Source of the DNA: Rhizobium sp. ACO-34A | Lineage (GTDB): Bacteria > Pseudomonadota > Alphaproteobacteria > Rhizobiales > Rhizobiaceae | Reading direction: 5' to 3' | DNA length: 64,000 bases | Assembly: GCA_002600635.1 (NCBI GenBank) | Contig: CP021371.1 | Span: 871,001-935,000, forward strand | In this document: piece by piece, positions 47,290 through 58,558 of the stretch | Numbering within the stretch: the stretch's first letter is position 1 | Layout: the number at the start of each line of letters is the position of its first letter | Position numbers and translations under genes: made by a program | The notes under the pieces: generated by a model | What the model saw: the letters and a program-made list of their open reading frames with translations, nothing else | Databases searched by the model: none | What the model was told of the DNA's origin: nothing

Positions 47290-48114
47290 ATGAATCCGTC
47301 GCCGACTTTTTCCCTTCTGGCGCCTCGCCTGCCGATCTTCGGCTGCCCGGTCTACGACCTTACCTGGGATGGGGCCCTGTCATTCGTCAATGAGCTGGCA
47401 AGCCTGCCAATGGGGCAGACCCACATCACCTTTCTGAACGCCAACAACGCCAACATCATGCTCTCCGACCGGAGCTTCCGTGATGTGCTGGGACGCTCGG
47501 TCGTGCTGCCGGATGGTGTCGGCCTCGATATCGCTTCCCATATGCTGAACGGCGAAAAGTTCGCGGCCAACCTCAACGGTACGGACTTCGTTCCGGCGCT
47601 GTTGACCTATATGGTCACTCCCCGGCGCATCGGCCTGATCGGCGGCTCGCCGGAGGTGCTTGAAGCGGCGACGGCCGGTTTCCAGCGTCACGCCCCCTGG
47701 CACAGGTTCGTCCCGATCTCCGATGGTTTCTTCGACAAGGAAGACAGTTCCGAAGTTCTGGCCACGCTGGATGCGGAGAAGCTGGACATTCTGCTCGTCG
47801 GCATGGGCACGCCGCTTCAGGAAAAGTGGGTGGATCGCAATATCCAGACCAGGCATGCCCGGGTCGTGATGAGCGTCGGTGCGCTTTTCGACTTCGCTTC
47901 GGGACGCGTTCCGCGTGCACCTTCCGTGCTGCGCAGTTTGCGTGTGGAATGGGCCTATCGTCTCTGGCTTGAACCGGAACGCCTGTGGCGCCGGTACATC
48001 CTCGGCATTCCTGCCTTCCTCTATAATGTGCTTCGCTACAAGCTTACCGAGCGCAAGGACGCCACCGGCAAGTCTACGCGTCCCCAGCATCCGGCGCGTG
48101 GCGGCAAGGCTTAG
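47290..48114 (+). CDS. WecG/TagA/CpsF family glycosyltransferase (GT26)
   Basis: 274 aa with ribosome binding site AGGAAGGAGG. The family pattern is clear: [53 protein letters not shown], then [20 protein letters not shown] and [20 protein letters not shown]. Such enzymes transfer N-acetylmannosamine(uronate) or related sugars to lipid-linked GlcNAc during polysaccharide synthesis. The C-terminal helix [17 protein letters not shown] is typical for membrane association. It stands alone upstream of folD and may act in exopolysaccharide synthesis or belong functionally to the sugar island. Confidence 0.92.
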   Translation: MNPSPTFSLLAPRLPIFGCPVYDLTWDGALSFVNELASLPMGQTHITFLNANNANIMLSDRSFRDVLGRSVVLPDGVGLDIASHMLNGEKFAANLNGTDFVPALLTYMVTPRRIGLIGGSPEVLEAATAGFQRHAPWHRFVPISDGFFDKEDSSEVLATLDAEKLDILLVGMGTPLQEKWVDRNIQTRHARVVMSVGALFDFASGRVPRAPSVLRSLRVEWAYRLWLEPERLWRRYILGIPAFLYNVLRYKLTERKDATGKSTRPQHPARGGKA

Positions 48115-48238
48115 TGTCGCTGGTGCTCTCTTGCCCCCTTGCAAATTGCCGTATTTTGACAGCATAGGGCGGGGACAGGCAAATCCGGGCGATATGCTTT
48201 GCCTAGATTGGCCGGAACGCAAGCAAGAGGATGCTATC

Positions 48239-49138
48239 GTGACGACGGTGATTGATGGCAAGCAGGCAGCCGCATCGGTTGTCGCAGCGGTGAAGGCCGC
48301 TGCCGGGAAACTTGAGACCGAAGCGGGCCGCAAGCCGGGTCTGGCTGTGGTGATCGTCGGGGATGATCCGGCAAGCCATGCCTATGTGAACTCCAAGGGC
48401 AAGATGGCAAAGCAGTGCGGCTTCAAGTCCGTGCAGCACACCCTTCCCGAAGAGACCAGCCAGGAAACGCTGATGGCGCTGGTCGCCGAACTCAATGCCG
48501 ATCCGGAAATCGACGGTATTCTCGTTCAGCTGCCCCTGCCGAAGCATCTGAATTCCGATGCGGTGATCCAGTCGATCCTGCCGGAAAAGGATGTCGATGG
48601 CCTGCATGTGGTCAATGCCGGCAAGCTCGCCACCGGCGATATGGAAACCGGCCTTGTCTCCTGCACGCCGGCAGGTGCGATGATCCTCGTGCGCCAGATC
48701 CACGGCAGCGATCTCTCCGGCCTCAATGCGCTGGTGATCGGCCGATCCAACCTGTTCGGCAAGCCGATGGCGCAGTTGCTGCTCAACGCTAACGCCACCG
48801 TTACCATCGCCCATTCCCGCAGCCGCGATCTCGCCGGCATCGCCCGGAGCGCCGATATTCTGGTCGCCGCCGTCGGCCGCGCCGAAATGGTCAAGGCTGA
48901 CTGGGTAAAGCCGGGTGCGACTGTCATCGATGTCGGCATCAACCGCGTTCCCGCCCCGGAAAAGGGCGAGGGCAAGAACAAACTGGTCGGTGACGTCGAT
49001 TTTGCCCAGTGCGCGCCGGTTGCTGCCGCCATTTCGCCGGTTCCGGGCGGTGTCGGCCCGATGACCATCGCCATGCTGATGGCCAATACCGTGATTGCCG
49101 CCTATCGCGCGGCGGGCCGTCAGGCTCCGAAGTTCTGA
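48239..49138 (+). CDS. folD: bifunctional methylenetetrahydrofolate dehydrogenase/cyclohydrolase FolD
   Basis: 299 aa from the GTG at 48239 (AAGAGG upstream); the frame is open from 47879 but the extension overlaps the preceding gene. Signatures: [20 protein letters not shown] with the catalytic Lys region [53 protein letters not shown] and [18 protein letters not shown]. It interconverts C1-tetrahydrofolates in the cytoplasm. It is a housekeeping gene unrelated to motility. Confidence 0.98.
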   Translation: MTTVIDGKQAAASVVAAVKAAAGKLETEAGRKPGLAVVIVGDDPASHAYVNSKGKMAKQCGFKSVQHTLPEETSQETLMALVAELNADPEIDGILVQLPLPKHLNSDAVIQSILPEKDVDGLHVVNAGKLATGDMETGLVSCTPAGAMILVRQIHGSDLSGLNALVIGRSNLFGKPMAQLLLNANATVTIAHSRSRDLAGIARSADILVAAVGRAEMVKADWVKPGATVIDVGINRVPAPEKGEGKNKLVGDVDFAQCAPVAAAISPVPGGVGPMTIAMLMANTVIAAYRAAGRQAPKF

Positions 49139-49151
49139 CGCTGTCGGCCGC

Positions 49152-49184
49152 TTGGGGGCCTGCCTGATATCCGCAGGCCCTCAA
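49152..49184. terminator. terminator-like hairpin between folD and aglR
   Basis: 8 bp stem GGGCCTGC / GCAGGCCC flanked by additional pairing (TTG ... CAA) between two convergent genes. Confidence 0.65.
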
Positions 49185-49194
49185 GCCCGGCGCG

Positions 49195-50220
49195 TTATTG
49201 CGGCGCCGGTCCGGTCGAGGCGCGGATCACCAGATCGGTTTTCCAGAGTTCGTGTTCCGGCGGCTGCGGCTGCGTCCGGTTGATCGTGGAAATCAGTCGC
49301 TGGGCGATCCGGATGCCGGCTGCCCTGAGTGAGGATCGCGTCGTCGTCAGTGGCACGGTAAAGTTTTCCGGCTTCAGCAGCGGCAACACGTCGTCATGCG
49401 CGATCAGCGAGATGTCCTCGCCGAGTTTCAGGCCCGCCATGTGGATTGCCCTGATCGCGCCGAGAGCGAGAACCGTACTGCCACAGAGCACCGCGGTCGG
49501 CCGATCCGGCAGTTCCAGCAGTTCGGCCATGCCGCGATAGCCGAATTCGTCCGTCATCACCGTATGGCGCATATGGGAAGGAGCGAGATCCAGCCCCTTT
49601 TCCCGTAGCGCTGCCATCGCTCCGAGCTTGCGCCTGAGGGCGAAATCCAGATCTTCGGGACCGTTGAGCAGGGCGAAACGACGATGCCCGAGCTGCAGCA
49701 GGTGCTCGGCCGCATCGCGGAACGCGCCTTCATTATCGACATCGAGATAGGGATAGTCGAGCGGCAGGCCGTGGGACCGGCCATGCACGATGAAGGGCAC
49801 CGCGAGCGATTTCGCCATGGCGATGCGCGGGTCGTTCTCGCGCATGTAGGCGAGGTAATAGCCGTCGACGCTGCCGCTTGCCACCAGCCAGCGGATTGCC
49901 TGCTCCTCGTCGCGCGGATGCGATGGCATGATGACGAAATGGAAATCGTGACGAAGGGCTTCTTCCGCAAGCCCGCTCTGGAATTCGCCGAAGTGCACGT
50001 CGGAATAATGCCCGGGTGCTGTCGGCAGCACCAGTCCGATCGAGCCGGTCTTGCCGGTGGCGAGGCGCTGCGCCGCGCGATTCGGCCTGTAGCCGGTTTC
50101 CTGCGCGGCCTTCAGCACACGCTGGCGCGTTTCCTCGTTGACCTCGGGATAGCCGTTTATCGCCCGGCTGATCGTCGTTTGCGACAGGCCGAGAAGCTCG
50201 GACAGTTGTTTCAGATTCAC
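49195..50220 (-). CDS. aglR: LacI-family alpha-glucoside operon repressor AglR
   Basis: 341 aa from a GTG at 50220. The minus-strand frame is open far upstream to 51615, but that part overlaps aglE antisense and is not coding. The LacI helix-turn-helix is MNLKQLSELLGLSQTTISRA-like (VNLKQLSELLGLSQTTISRA), then INGYPEVNEETRQRVLKAA. The periplasmic-binding-type effector domain follows (GSIGLVLPTAPGHYSDVHFG). It is divergent from aglE, with a 12 bp palindrome in the spacer as likely operator. It controls uptake of sucrose, maltose and trehalose type alpha-glucosides in Sinorhizobium. Confidence 0.92.
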   Translation of the reverse strand: MNLKQLSELLGLSQTTISRAINGYPEVNEETRQRVLKAAQETGYRPNRAAQRLATGKTGSIGLVLPTAPGHYSDVHFGEFQSGLAEEALRHDFHFVIMPSHPRDEEQAIRWLVASGSVDGYYLAYMRENDPRIAMAKSLAVPFIVHGRSHGLPLDYPYLDVDNEGAFRDAAEHLLQLGHRRFALLNGPEDLDFALRRKLGAMAALREKGLDLAPSHMRHTVMTDEFGYRGMAELLELPDRPTAVLCGSTVLALGAIRAIHMAGLKLGEDISLIAHDDVLPLLKPENFTVPLTTTRSSLRAAGIRIAQRLISTINRTQPQPPEHELWKTDLVIRASTGPAPQ

Positions 50221-50438
50221 GATATGCAGTCCCTCCCTGCCGCCTTGTCCTGCCGGGCGTTTCCTCCACCTGCAAACCAAAGCGCACCATTTTCTAGCAG
50301 CACCGGCAATGCGCCGAAACAGGAAAATACCGAATTGGAACGCATGCGAACATTTTGCTCGCAGACGTTGCGGCGATTTGCGGCATAGGTCGAAATATGC
50401 TTGACTCCCCTTCGCTGTCAGTGGGATGACTTCAACGC

Positions 50439-50450
50439 CAAAGCGCTTTG
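50439..50450. promoter_or_regulatory. putative AglR operator
   Basis: Perfect palindrome CAAAGCGCTTTG, a LacI-family type operator with a central CG, 62 bp before the aglE start in the aglR-aglE spacer. Confidence 0.7.
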
Positions 50451-50511
50451 AAAGAAAGCTGCGGCTAATAAGGCGACCTTGTTCGCCGGTTGTGTGGAGG
50501 GAGGTATTCAC

Positions 50512-51870
50512 ATGAAGAAAACATTTTTGATGACTGTCGCGGCGGTCGCGCTCTTTGCAGGAGCTGCAGGCGCTGCGGAGCTGAAATTCAAGCCCGGTGA
50601 GGATTCGAAATTCAACTGGGCAAGCCTTGAGGAATTCAAGAAGTCGCATGCCATGGCGGGCCAGTCGGTGACGATTTTTGGGCCCTGGCGCGGCGAGGAC
50701 CAGGCCCTTTTCGAAAGTGTTTTGGCCTATTTTCAGGATGCTACCGGCATCAACGTGAAGTATTCCTCCTCCGAAAACTATGAGCAGCAGATCGTTATCG
50801 ACACCCAGGCCGGTAGCCCGCCGGATGTCGCGATCCTGCCGCAGCCGGGCCTCATCGCCGATCTCGCCACCAAGGGTTACCTTGTGCCGCTCGGCGAGGA
50901 GAACAAGGATTGGCTGCTGCAGAACTATGCCGCCGGCGAGTCCTGGGTGGACCTCTCCACCTACAAGGGCAAGGACGGCAAGGCCGCCATCTATGCCTTC
51001 CCCTACAAGATCGATGTGAAGTCGCTGATCTGGTATGTGCCGGAAAACTTCGAGGATGCCGGTTATGAAGTTCCCAAGACCATGGAGGAACTCAAGGCCC
51101 TGACCGAGAAGATCGTCGCCGATGGCGGCACGCCCTGGTGCATCGGTCTCGGCTCTGGCGGTGCGACCGGCTGGCCGGCGACCGACTGGGTCGAGGACAT
51201 GATGCTGCGCACCCAGTCCGCCGACGTCTACGACAAGTGGGTATCGAACGAGATCAAGTTCGACGATCCGGCCGTTGTCGGCGCAATCGAGGAATTCGGC
51301 TGGTTCGCCAAGAACGACAAGTTTGTCGACGGTGGTGCGGCCGGGGTCGCGTCCACCGACTTCCGCGACAGCCCGAAGGGCCTCTTCACCTCGCCGCCGA
51401 AGTGCTACCTGCATCACCAGGCGTCCTTCATTCCGTCCTTCTTCCCGGAAGGCACGGTTGTCGGTCAGGATGCCGATTTCTTCTACATGCCTCCGTATGA
51501 GAGCAAGAAGGAACTCGGCAATCCGGTTCTCGGTGCCGGCACGCTTGCCATGATCACCAAAGATACGCCGGCTGCCCGCGCCTTCATCGACTTCCTGAAG
51601 ACGCCGATCGCGCATGAACTCTGGATGGCGCAGTCCAGCTTCCTCACGCCGTACAAGTCGGTGAACATGGACGCTTATGCCAATGCGCCGATGCGCAAGC
51701 AGGGCGACATCCTGCTCGGCGCCACCACCTTCCGCTTCGATGGTTCCGACCTGATGCCCGGCAAGATCGGTGCCGGCGCTTTCTGGACGGGCATGGTCGA
51801 CTACACCGGCGGCAAGTCCGCTGCCGATGTCGCCGCCGGTATCCAGAAGGCCTGGGACGGCCTGAAGTAA
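50512..51870 (+). CDS. aglE: alpha-glucoside ABC transporter substrate-binding protein AglE
   Basis: 452 aa from the ATG at 50512 with ribosome binding site GGAGGGAGG. Signal peptide at residues 1-22 (MKKTFLMTVAAVALFAGAAG). The family 1 sugar-binding fold is visible: VTIFGPWRGEDQALFESVLA, VKYSSSENYEQQIVIDTQAG and SPPDVAILPQPGLIADLA. It is a periplasmic receptor for alpha-glucosides and the first gene of aglEFGAK. Confidence 0.95.
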   Translation: MKKTFLMTVAAVALFAGAAGAAELKFKPGEDSKFNWASLEEFKKSHAMAGQSVTIFGPWRGEDQALFESVLAYFQDATGINVKYSSSENYEQQIVIDTQAGSPPDVAILPQPGLIADLATKGYLVPLGEENKDWLLQNYAAGESWVDLSTYKGKDGKAAIYAFPYKIDVKSLIWYVPENFEDAGYEVPKTMEELKALTEKIVADGGTPWCIGLGSGGATGWPATDWVEDMMLRTQSADVYDKWVSNEIKFDDPAVVGAIEEFGWFAKNDKFVDGGAAGVASTDFRDSPKGLFTSPPKCYLHHQASFIPSFFPEGTVVGQDADFFYMPPYESKKELGNPVLGAGTLAMITKDTPAARAFIDFLKTPIAHELWMAQSSFLTPYKSVNMDAYANAPMRKQGDILLGATTFRFDGSDLMPGKIGAGAFWTGMVDYTGGKSAADVAAGIQKAWDGLK

Positions 51871-51949
51871 CCGTCAAACAAGCTGCGACGATGCCGCCCA
51901 CTTCAACGGGTGGCATCGCCGGCCTTGCTGTCGCCGGGAGGGGAAGTCT

Positions 51950-52960
51950 TTGCAACAGTTACTCTATGCGCTGCTGACGATTGTGATCGGGATTGCCGGA
52001 GCGATCGGCTATTTCTATGGCTCGAACCTGCTGCTCGATCTGATCTTTCCGTCGCGGCTTGCCGATACGGCGCAGGCCTCGCGAAACATCCGCCGTGCGA
52101 ACCTCGTTCGTCCCTGGCTGTTCCTCGGCCCGGCCATCGTGTCGCTGTCGATATATCTGGTCTATCCGGTGTTTTCGTCGGTGGCCTACTCGCTGTTCGA
52201 TCGGGCGGGCACCACATTCGTCGGTCTCGCGAATTATCGCTGGATGCTCCACGACGTCGAATTCCGCCAGTCGATTTTCAACAACATGCTGTGGCTGATC
52301 GTCGTGCCGGCGGCTTCCACGCTGTTCGGACTGATCATCGCTGCGCTCACCGACCGCATCTGGTGGGGCAATATCGCCAAATCCCTGATCTTCATGCCGA
52401 TGGCGATTTCCTTCGTCGGCGCGTCCGTCATCTGGAAGTTCGTCTATGACTACCGCGACTCCGGTTCGGAGCAGATCGGCATCCTGAACGCCATCGTCGT
52501 GGCGTTCGGCGGTGAGCCGCAGATCTGGATCACGCTGCCCTTCTGGAATAATTTCTTCCTGATGGTCATCCTTATCTGGATCCAGACCGGCTTTGCCATG
52601 GTGCTCCTGTCGGCGGCGCTTCGCGGTATTCCGGAGGAAACCATCGAGGCTGCCGTCATCGATGGCGCCAATCCCTGGCAGATCTTCCTGAAGATCAAGG
52701 TGCCGCAGATCTGGGGCACGATCGCCGTCGTCTGGACGACCATTACCATTCTCGTCCTCAAGGTCTTTGATATCGTGCTGGCCATGACCAATGGCCAGTG
52801 GCAGACGCAGGTGCTTGCGAACCTGATGTTCGACTGGATGTTCCGCGGCGGTGGCGATTTCGGTCGCGGTGCCTCGATTGCCGTCGTCATCATGGTCATG
52901 GTCGTGCCGATCATGATCTGGAACATCCGCAACGCCCGCCGGGAAATGGAAGGACGCTGA
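51950..52960 (+). CDS. aglF: alpha-glucoside ABC transporter permease AglF
   Basis: 336 aa from an unusual TTG start at 51950, preceded by GGGAGGGGAAG; no better ATG or GTG start is in frame nearby. Membrane segments include LLYALLTIVIGIAGAIGYFY and RPWLFLGPAIVSLSIYLVYP. The MalF-type EAA loop is EETIEAAVIDGANPWQIFLK followed by IKVPQIWG. The inner-membrane partner of AglG. It lies 79 bp after aglE. Confidence 0.93.
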   Translation: MQQLLYALLTIVIGIAGAIGYFYGSNLLLDLIFPSRLADTAQASRNIRRANLVRPWLFLGPAIVSLSIYLVYPVFSSVAYSLFDRAGTTFVGLANYRWMLHDVEFRQSIFNNMLWLIVVPAASTLFGLIIAALTDRIWWGNIAKSLIFMPMAISFVGASVIWKFVYDYRDSGSEQIGILNAIVVAFGGEPQIWITLPFWNNFFLMVILIWIQTGFAMVLLSAALRGIPEETIEAAVIDGANPWQIFLKIKVPQIWGTIAVVWTTITILVLKVFDIVLAMTNGQWQTQVLANLMFDWMFRGGGDFGRGASIAVVIMVMVVPIMIWNIRNARREMEGR

Positions 52961-52961
52961 G

Positions 52962-54110
52962 ATGCATAAAGGCAGTGTTCGCTCGCCACTGACGTGGTTT
53001 GTCCATCTTTCCGTTCTTTTCCTAGTGATCCTCTGGACCCTGCCGACGGCCGGCCTGTTCATTTCGGCCATTCGCGACAAGGACCAGATCGTTGCTTCCG
53101 GCTGGTGGACCGCGCTTTCGACATCGACCCAGAATGCCATCTATCGCGCTCCGGGTCCCGACAAGCAGGTCGAGGAAAACGGCACCTTCGTCATCTCAGG
53201 CAATGTCTTCGAGGGTGGTCAGGGAACCGTCGGCGCTTTCGGCAATTCGAGCCAGGATCCGGCAGCCTTCGAGGCCGGAGCCACCGCCGACCTGAAGGAT
53301 GACGTCAAGCTGACGGTCGAGGCGAACGGCGATTTCCGGCTGACCTCGCCCAAGGCTTTCGAAGGGACGCGTGGTCAGCGCATCTTCTACACGGCCGCCA
53401 TTCCGCCGCGCTTCACGCTGGAAAACTATCGCAACGTATTGATGGCGGAAGGCATCGGCCAGTCCTTCATCAACTCGCTGACGGTCGCGATCCCGGCAAC
53501 GATCATCCCGATCCTCGTTGCAGCATTCGCGGCCTATGCGCTGGCATGGATGCCGTTCCCCGGCCGGTCGCTCATCCTCGCCGTCATCGTCGGTCTGCTG
53601 GTCGTGCCGCTGCAGATGTCGCTCATCCCGCTTCTGAAGATGTATAACGGCATCGGTGCGTTCTTCGGGGTGCCATCCAAGACCTATCTCGGCATCTGGC
53701 TCGCCCATATGGGCTTCGGCCTGCCACTCGCGATCTATCTCCTGCGCAACTACATCGCCGGCCTGCCGCGGGAAATCATGGAATCCGCCCGCGTCGACGG
53801 TGCTTCGGATTTTACTATCTTCACCAGGATCGTGCTGCCGCTGTCCTATCCGGCGCTCGCGTCCTTCGCCATCTTTCAGTTCCTGTGGACCTGGAACGAC
53901 CTGCTGGTCGCCATGGTCTTTCTTGGGACCGGCAATGACGAACTGGTCCTGACGGGCCGTCTCGTCAACCTTCTCGGCTCGCGCGGCGGCAAGTGGGAAA
54001 TCCTCACCGCCTCGGCCTTCATTACCATCATCGTACCGTTGCTCGTCTTCTTCGCGCTCCAGCGCTACCTCGTCCGCGGCCTGCTGGCCGGTTCGGTCAA
54101 GGGCGGTTGA
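52962..54110 (+). CDS. aglG: alpha-glucoside ABC transporter permease AglG
   Basis: 382 aa, one base after the aglF stop. The MalG-type architecture is clear, with a periplasmic insertion between TM1 and TM2 (residues about 40-150) and the EAA loop REIMESARVDGASDFTIFTR followed by IVLPLSYPALASF. It forms the transport channel with AglF. The end VRGLLAGSVKG is typical of this permease family. Confidence 0.95.
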   Translation: MHKGSVRSPLTWFVHLSVLFLVILWTLPTAGLFISAIRDKDQIVASGWWTALSTSTQNAIYRAPGPDKQVEENGTFVISGNVFEGGQGTVGAFGNSSQDPAAFEAGATADLKDDVKLTVEANGDFRLTSPKAFEGTRGQRIFYTAAIPPRFTLENYRNVLMAEGIGQSFINSLTVAIPATIIPILVAAFAAYALAWMPFPGRSLILAVIVGLLVVPLQMSLIPLLKMYNGIGAFFGVPSKTYLGIWLAHMGFGLPLAIYLLRNYIAGLPREIMESARVDGASDFTIFTRIVLPLSYPALASFAIFQFLWTWNDLLVAMVFLGTGNDELVLTGRLVNLLGSRGGKWEILTASAFITIIVPLLVFFALQRYLVRGLLAGSVKGG

Positions 54111-54161
54111 CGCGGCAGTTTTGAGAACCCGACCACTTCGTTTTTTGCATAAGGAAAGAGC

Positions 54162-55817
54162 ATGACCGCTGTAGTGCAATCGCCCCTTTCGCCCGACAAG
54201 GATTGGTGGCGCGGTGCCGTGATCTACCAGATCTACCCGCGCTCCTATCAGGATTCCAACGGTGACGGCATCGGCGACCTGAAGGGCATCACCGCCCGCC
54301 TGCCGCATATCGCCGAACTCGGTGCCGACGCGATCTGGATCTCGCCTTTCTTCACCTCGCCGATGAAGGATTTCGGCTACGACGTCTCCAATTACGTCGA
54401 TGTCGATCCGATGTTCGGCACGCTTGCCGATTTCGACGGCCTGATCTCGGAGGCTCATCGCCTGGGTATCCGGGTGATGATCGATCTCGTGATTTCCCAC
54501 ACCTCCGACCAGCATCCCTGGTTCGTCGAAAGCCGGTCGAGCAAGAGCAATCCACGTTCGGACTGGTATGTCTGGGTCGATCCGAAGCCGGACGGCACGC
54601 CTCCGACCAACTGGCTGTCGATCTTCGGCGGTTCCGCATGGCAGTGGGATCCGACCCGCATGCAGTACTACATGCACAATTTCCTGACCTCCCAGCCGGA
54701 TCTCAACCTGCATAATCCCGAGGTTCAGGATGCGGTTCTGGATGCGGTACGCTTCTGGCTGAAGCGGGGCGTCGATGGTTTCCGTCTCGACACCATCAAC
54801 TTCTACTTCCACGATAAACTCTTGCGTGACAACCCCGCGCTTGCCCCGGAACGTCGCAACGCCTCGACGGCGCCGGCGGTCAATCCCTACAACTTTCAGG
54901 AACATCTCTACGACAAGAACCGTCCTGAGAACCTCGAATTCCTGAAGCGCTTTCGCGCCGTGCTCGAAGAGTTCCCGGCGATTGCGGCTGTCGGCGAAGT
55001 CGGCGACAGCCAGCGCGGTCTGGAGATCGTCGGCGAATACACATCCGGCAACGACAAGATGCAGATGTGCTATGCCTTCGAATTCCTGGCCCCCGATGCG
55101 CTGACGCCGGCGCGCGTCGCCGAGGTGCAGCAGGACTTCGCCAAGGCGGCGCCGGAAGGCTGGGCCTGCTGGGCCTTTTCCAACCACGATGTCGTGCGTC
55201 ACGTCACCCGCTGGGGTGCCAACGTGGCCGATCATGATGCGTTTGCAAAGCAGCTCGCCGCCATCCTGCTGACGCAGCGCGGCTCGGCCTGCATCTATGA
55301 AGGCGAGGAACTGGGCCTGACCGAAGCCGATATCGCCTTCGAGGACCTGCAGGATCCCTATGGCATCCAGTTCTGGCCGGAATTCAAGGGCCGTGACGGT
55401 TGCCGCACCCCCATGGTGTGGGACAGCCATGCTGCGAAGGCAGGCTTTTCGACCGCCGAGAAGCCCTGGCTTCCGATCCCGGTCGAGCATGTCGTCAAGG
55501 CCGTCGATACGCAGCAGGGCAGGGACGATTCCGTCCTCGAGCAATATCGCCGCTTCCTCGCTTTCCGCCGTCAGCACCCGGCCTTCGCCAAGGGTGACAT
55601 CGCCTTCTATCCGGTAGACGGCAATGTTCTCCTTTACAGCCGCACGCTGGGCAACGAGACCGTTCTGTGCGTCTTCAATATGGGCGCGGAGCCGGCCACG
55701 ACCGTGCTTCCGTCCGGTGCCTGGCAGGCTCTGGAGGGGCATGGGTTTACGAGCACGATCGCAGACAACAAGGTAGAGCTTCCGGCCTGGGGCGCATATT
55801 TCGCGCGTCTGGCCTGA
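54162..55817 (+). CDS. aglA: alpha-glucosidase AglA (GH13)
   Basis: 551 aa, the usual length. GH13 motifs: WWRGAVIYQIYPRSYQDSNG at the start, conserved region I VMIDLVISHTSDQHPWF, region II GVDGFRLDTINFYFHD with the catalytic Asp, the acid Glu in AIAAVGEVGDSQRG, and region IV FSNHDVVRH. It hydrolyses imported alpha-glucosides in the cytoplasm. It has no signal peptide. It lies between aglG and aglK. Confidence 0.97.
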   Translation: MTAVVQSPLSPDKDWWRGAVIYQIYPRSYQDSNGDGIGDLKGITARLPHIAELGADAIWISPFFTSPMKDFGYDVSNYVDVDPMFGTLADFDGLISEAHRLGIRVMIDLVISHTSDQHPWFVESRSSKSNPRSDWYVWVDPKPDGTPPTNWLSIFGGSAWQWDPTRMQYYMHNFLTSQPDLNLHNPEVQDAVLDAVRFWLKRGVDGFRLDTINFYFHDKLLRDNPALAPERRNASTAPAVNPYNFQEHLYDKNRPENLEFLKRFRAVLEEFPAIAAVGEVGDSQRGLEIVGEYTSGNDKMQMCYAFEFLAPDALTPARVAEVQQDFAKAAPEGWACWAFSNHDVVRHVTRWGANVADHDAFAKQLAAILLTQRGSACIYEGEELGLTEADIAFEDLQDPYGIQFWPEFKGRDGCRTPMVWDSHAAKAGFSTAEKPWLPIPVEHVVKAVDTQQGRDDSVLEQYRRFLAFRRQHPAFAKGDIAFYPVDGNVLLYSRTLGNETVLCVFNMGAEPATTVLPSGAWQALEGHGFTSTIADNKVELPAWGAYFARLA

Positions 55818-55832
55818 TTGGGGAGGAAGACA

Positions 55833-56921
<1,089 letters not shown>

Positions 56922-57064
56922 TCCGGAAAAAGATAAGGTTCCGTTTGCCTTGTCAGCGACGGAACCCTTTTTGGGATCAACTGCAAAGCTTTCTCAATAC
57001 CATCTGTTAAATTCCGGCTGCTAGTTTCTTCCAAACAAGAACTGAAAAGACAGGCGGGACGGAA

Positions 57065-57457
57065 ATGCGTGCCAACTACCTCAAGCGTGAAGAGTCTTTC
57101 ATGTATGACCGCGAAGCGCGGTTCCCGATGGAAGACACCATGAATGCGGCGCGGATCGAATACACCGAAAAGGGTGTGATGCACCTGGCAGCGCGCCGCT
57201 GCGATATCATCAAGATCTCCGTCTCCGGCGCCGTCATCGGCCTCCTGACCCAGTACAATCTGCCGCAGCAGTTCTATCTCGACATTCCCGACGCCCGTAT
57301 CACCAAAATCGGCTGCCTGCTGATGAAGGTCTTCGCCAACAACACCGCCGAGGTCCGCTTCCTGCGTCTCCTGAACCAGAAGGAACTCGACAGGATCTTC
57401 GTCTTCTCGACCCATCCGGCGCACAAGGACAAGGTGATGGACGTCCGTTCCTGGTAA
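57065..57457 (+). CDS. PilZ-like domain protein
   Basis: 130 aa. A single small beta-barrel-like domain in which RRCDIIKISVSGAVIGLL resembles the PilZ D-x-S-x-x-G motif, preceded by an Arg-rich N-terminus (KREESFMYDREARF). PilZ proteins bind cyclic di-GMP and often influence motility. The full RxxxR binding motif is not clear here, so nucleotide binding is uncertain. It stands alone between the agl operon and an SDR gene, with its own terminator. Confidence 0.7.
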   Translation: MRANYLKREESFMYDREARFPMEDTMNAARIEYTEKGVMHLAARRCDIIKISVSGAVIGLLTQYNLPQQFYLDIPDARITKIGCLLMKVFANNTAEVRFLRLLNQKELDRIFVFSTHPAHKDKVMDVRSW

Positions 57458-57478
57458 GTGGCCGCTGACATTATTCGC

Positions 57479-57520
57479 GAAAGGCCGGTCGGGTGAAAGC
57501 CCCGCCGGCCTTTCGCTTTT
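57479..57520 (+). terminator. terminator after the PilZ-like gene
   Basis: 10 bp stem GAAAGGCCGG / CCGGCCTTTC with a 16-nt loop, followed by GC and TTTT. Confidence 0.8.
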
Positions 57521-57604
57521 CTTGACGGTTCTTCGCCTTTTCTGACTCGACTTTCGGAACAAAGCCCGGAATTCTCCCGCTCGGACAGATGCAAGGAGAT
57601 CGCC

Positions 57605-58306
57605 ATGTCGGATAAAGTCGCAATCATCACCGCTGGCGGAAGCGGCATGGGCGCCGCCGCCGCCAAAAGGCTCGCCGCCGATGGCTTCAAGGTCGCCATC
57701 CTGTCGTCGTCCGGCAAGGGCGAGGCGCTGGCCAATGAGCTTGGCGGCCTCGGCGTCACCGGTTCCAACCAGTCGAATGACGACCTGAAGCGGCTTGTCG
57801 ATGAAACACTCTCCCACTTCGGTCGTATCGACGTGCTCGTCAACAGCGCCGGCCATGGCCCGCGCGCCCAGATCCTCGAAATCACCGACGAGGACTGGCA
57901 CAAGGGCATCGACACCTATCTGCTCAACGTCATCCGCCCGACCCGGCTGGTGACGCCGGTGATGCAGAAGCAGAAATCGGGCGTCATCATCAATATCTCG
58001 ACCGCCTGGGCCTTCGAGCCGAGCGCGATGTTCCCGACCTCCGCCGTGGCGCGGGCAGGGCTTGCGGCTTTCACCAAGATCTTTGCCGATACCTACGCGC
58101 CCGAGAACATCCGCATGAACAATGTTCTGCCGGGCTGGATCGACAGCCTGCCGGGCACCGAGGAGCGTCGCGAAAGCGTGCCGATGCAGCGCTATGGCAA
58201 GTCTGAGGAGATCGCCGCGACAGTTGCCTTCCTGGCTTCCGAGGGAGCGGGTTACATCACCGGCCAGAACATCCGCGTCGATGGCGGCCTGACGCGGGCG
58301 GTGTGA
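57605..58306 (+). CDS. short-chain dehydrogenase/reductase family protein with atypical active site
   Basis: 233 aa with ribosome binding site AAGGAG. A Rossmann fold is present: cofactor motif TAGGSGMG at residues 9-16, and the NAG-type motif VNSAGHG at about 79-85. At the position of the catalytic YxxxK the sequence is FPTSAVARAGL, giving Ser146 and Arg150 instead of Tyr and Lys. The substrate-side Ser132 (NISTAWA) remains. It may be a redox-inactive member or one with different chemistry. The C-terminal YITGQNIRVDGGLTRAV is standard. Confidence 0.88.
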   Translation: MSDKVAIITAGGSGMGAAAAKRLAADGFKVAILSSSGKGEALANELGGLGVTGSNQSNDDLKRLVDETLSHFGRIDVLVNSAGHGPRAQILEITDEDWHKGIDTYLLNVIRPTRLVTPVMQKQKSGVIINISTAWAFEPSAMFPTSAVARAGLAAFTKIFADTYAPENIRMNNVLPGWIDSLPGTEERRESVPMQRYGKSEEIAATVAFLASEGAGYITGQNIRVDGGLTRAV

Positions 58307-58558
58307 GGATACGCTCACCTGCGGCCCATTGACGCGAGGCGACGGCACCCTGCCGCCGCCTTCTTGTTGCCTTTTGCGGCATGCATCAGGATTTCGCGCG
58401 CCGTAAACCTCTTGGTTACCAAGTTTCTTCATTGTTTAGCATGTCCGGCAGGGATCGGGGCGGCCGCAGGAAAACGGGGCTCCCCATCCGGGACGTGTAA
58501 CGCCGCGCGTGCCATGACGACCGCCGGCGATGAGAGGCTTTTGGTAGCGAGTAAGAGT

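Noticed and set aside
49195..51615. 806-codon version of the aglR reading frame
   Set aside because: The upstream part is antisense to aglE. The LacI helix-turn-helix starts at the GTG at 50220, so the longer start is an artefact.
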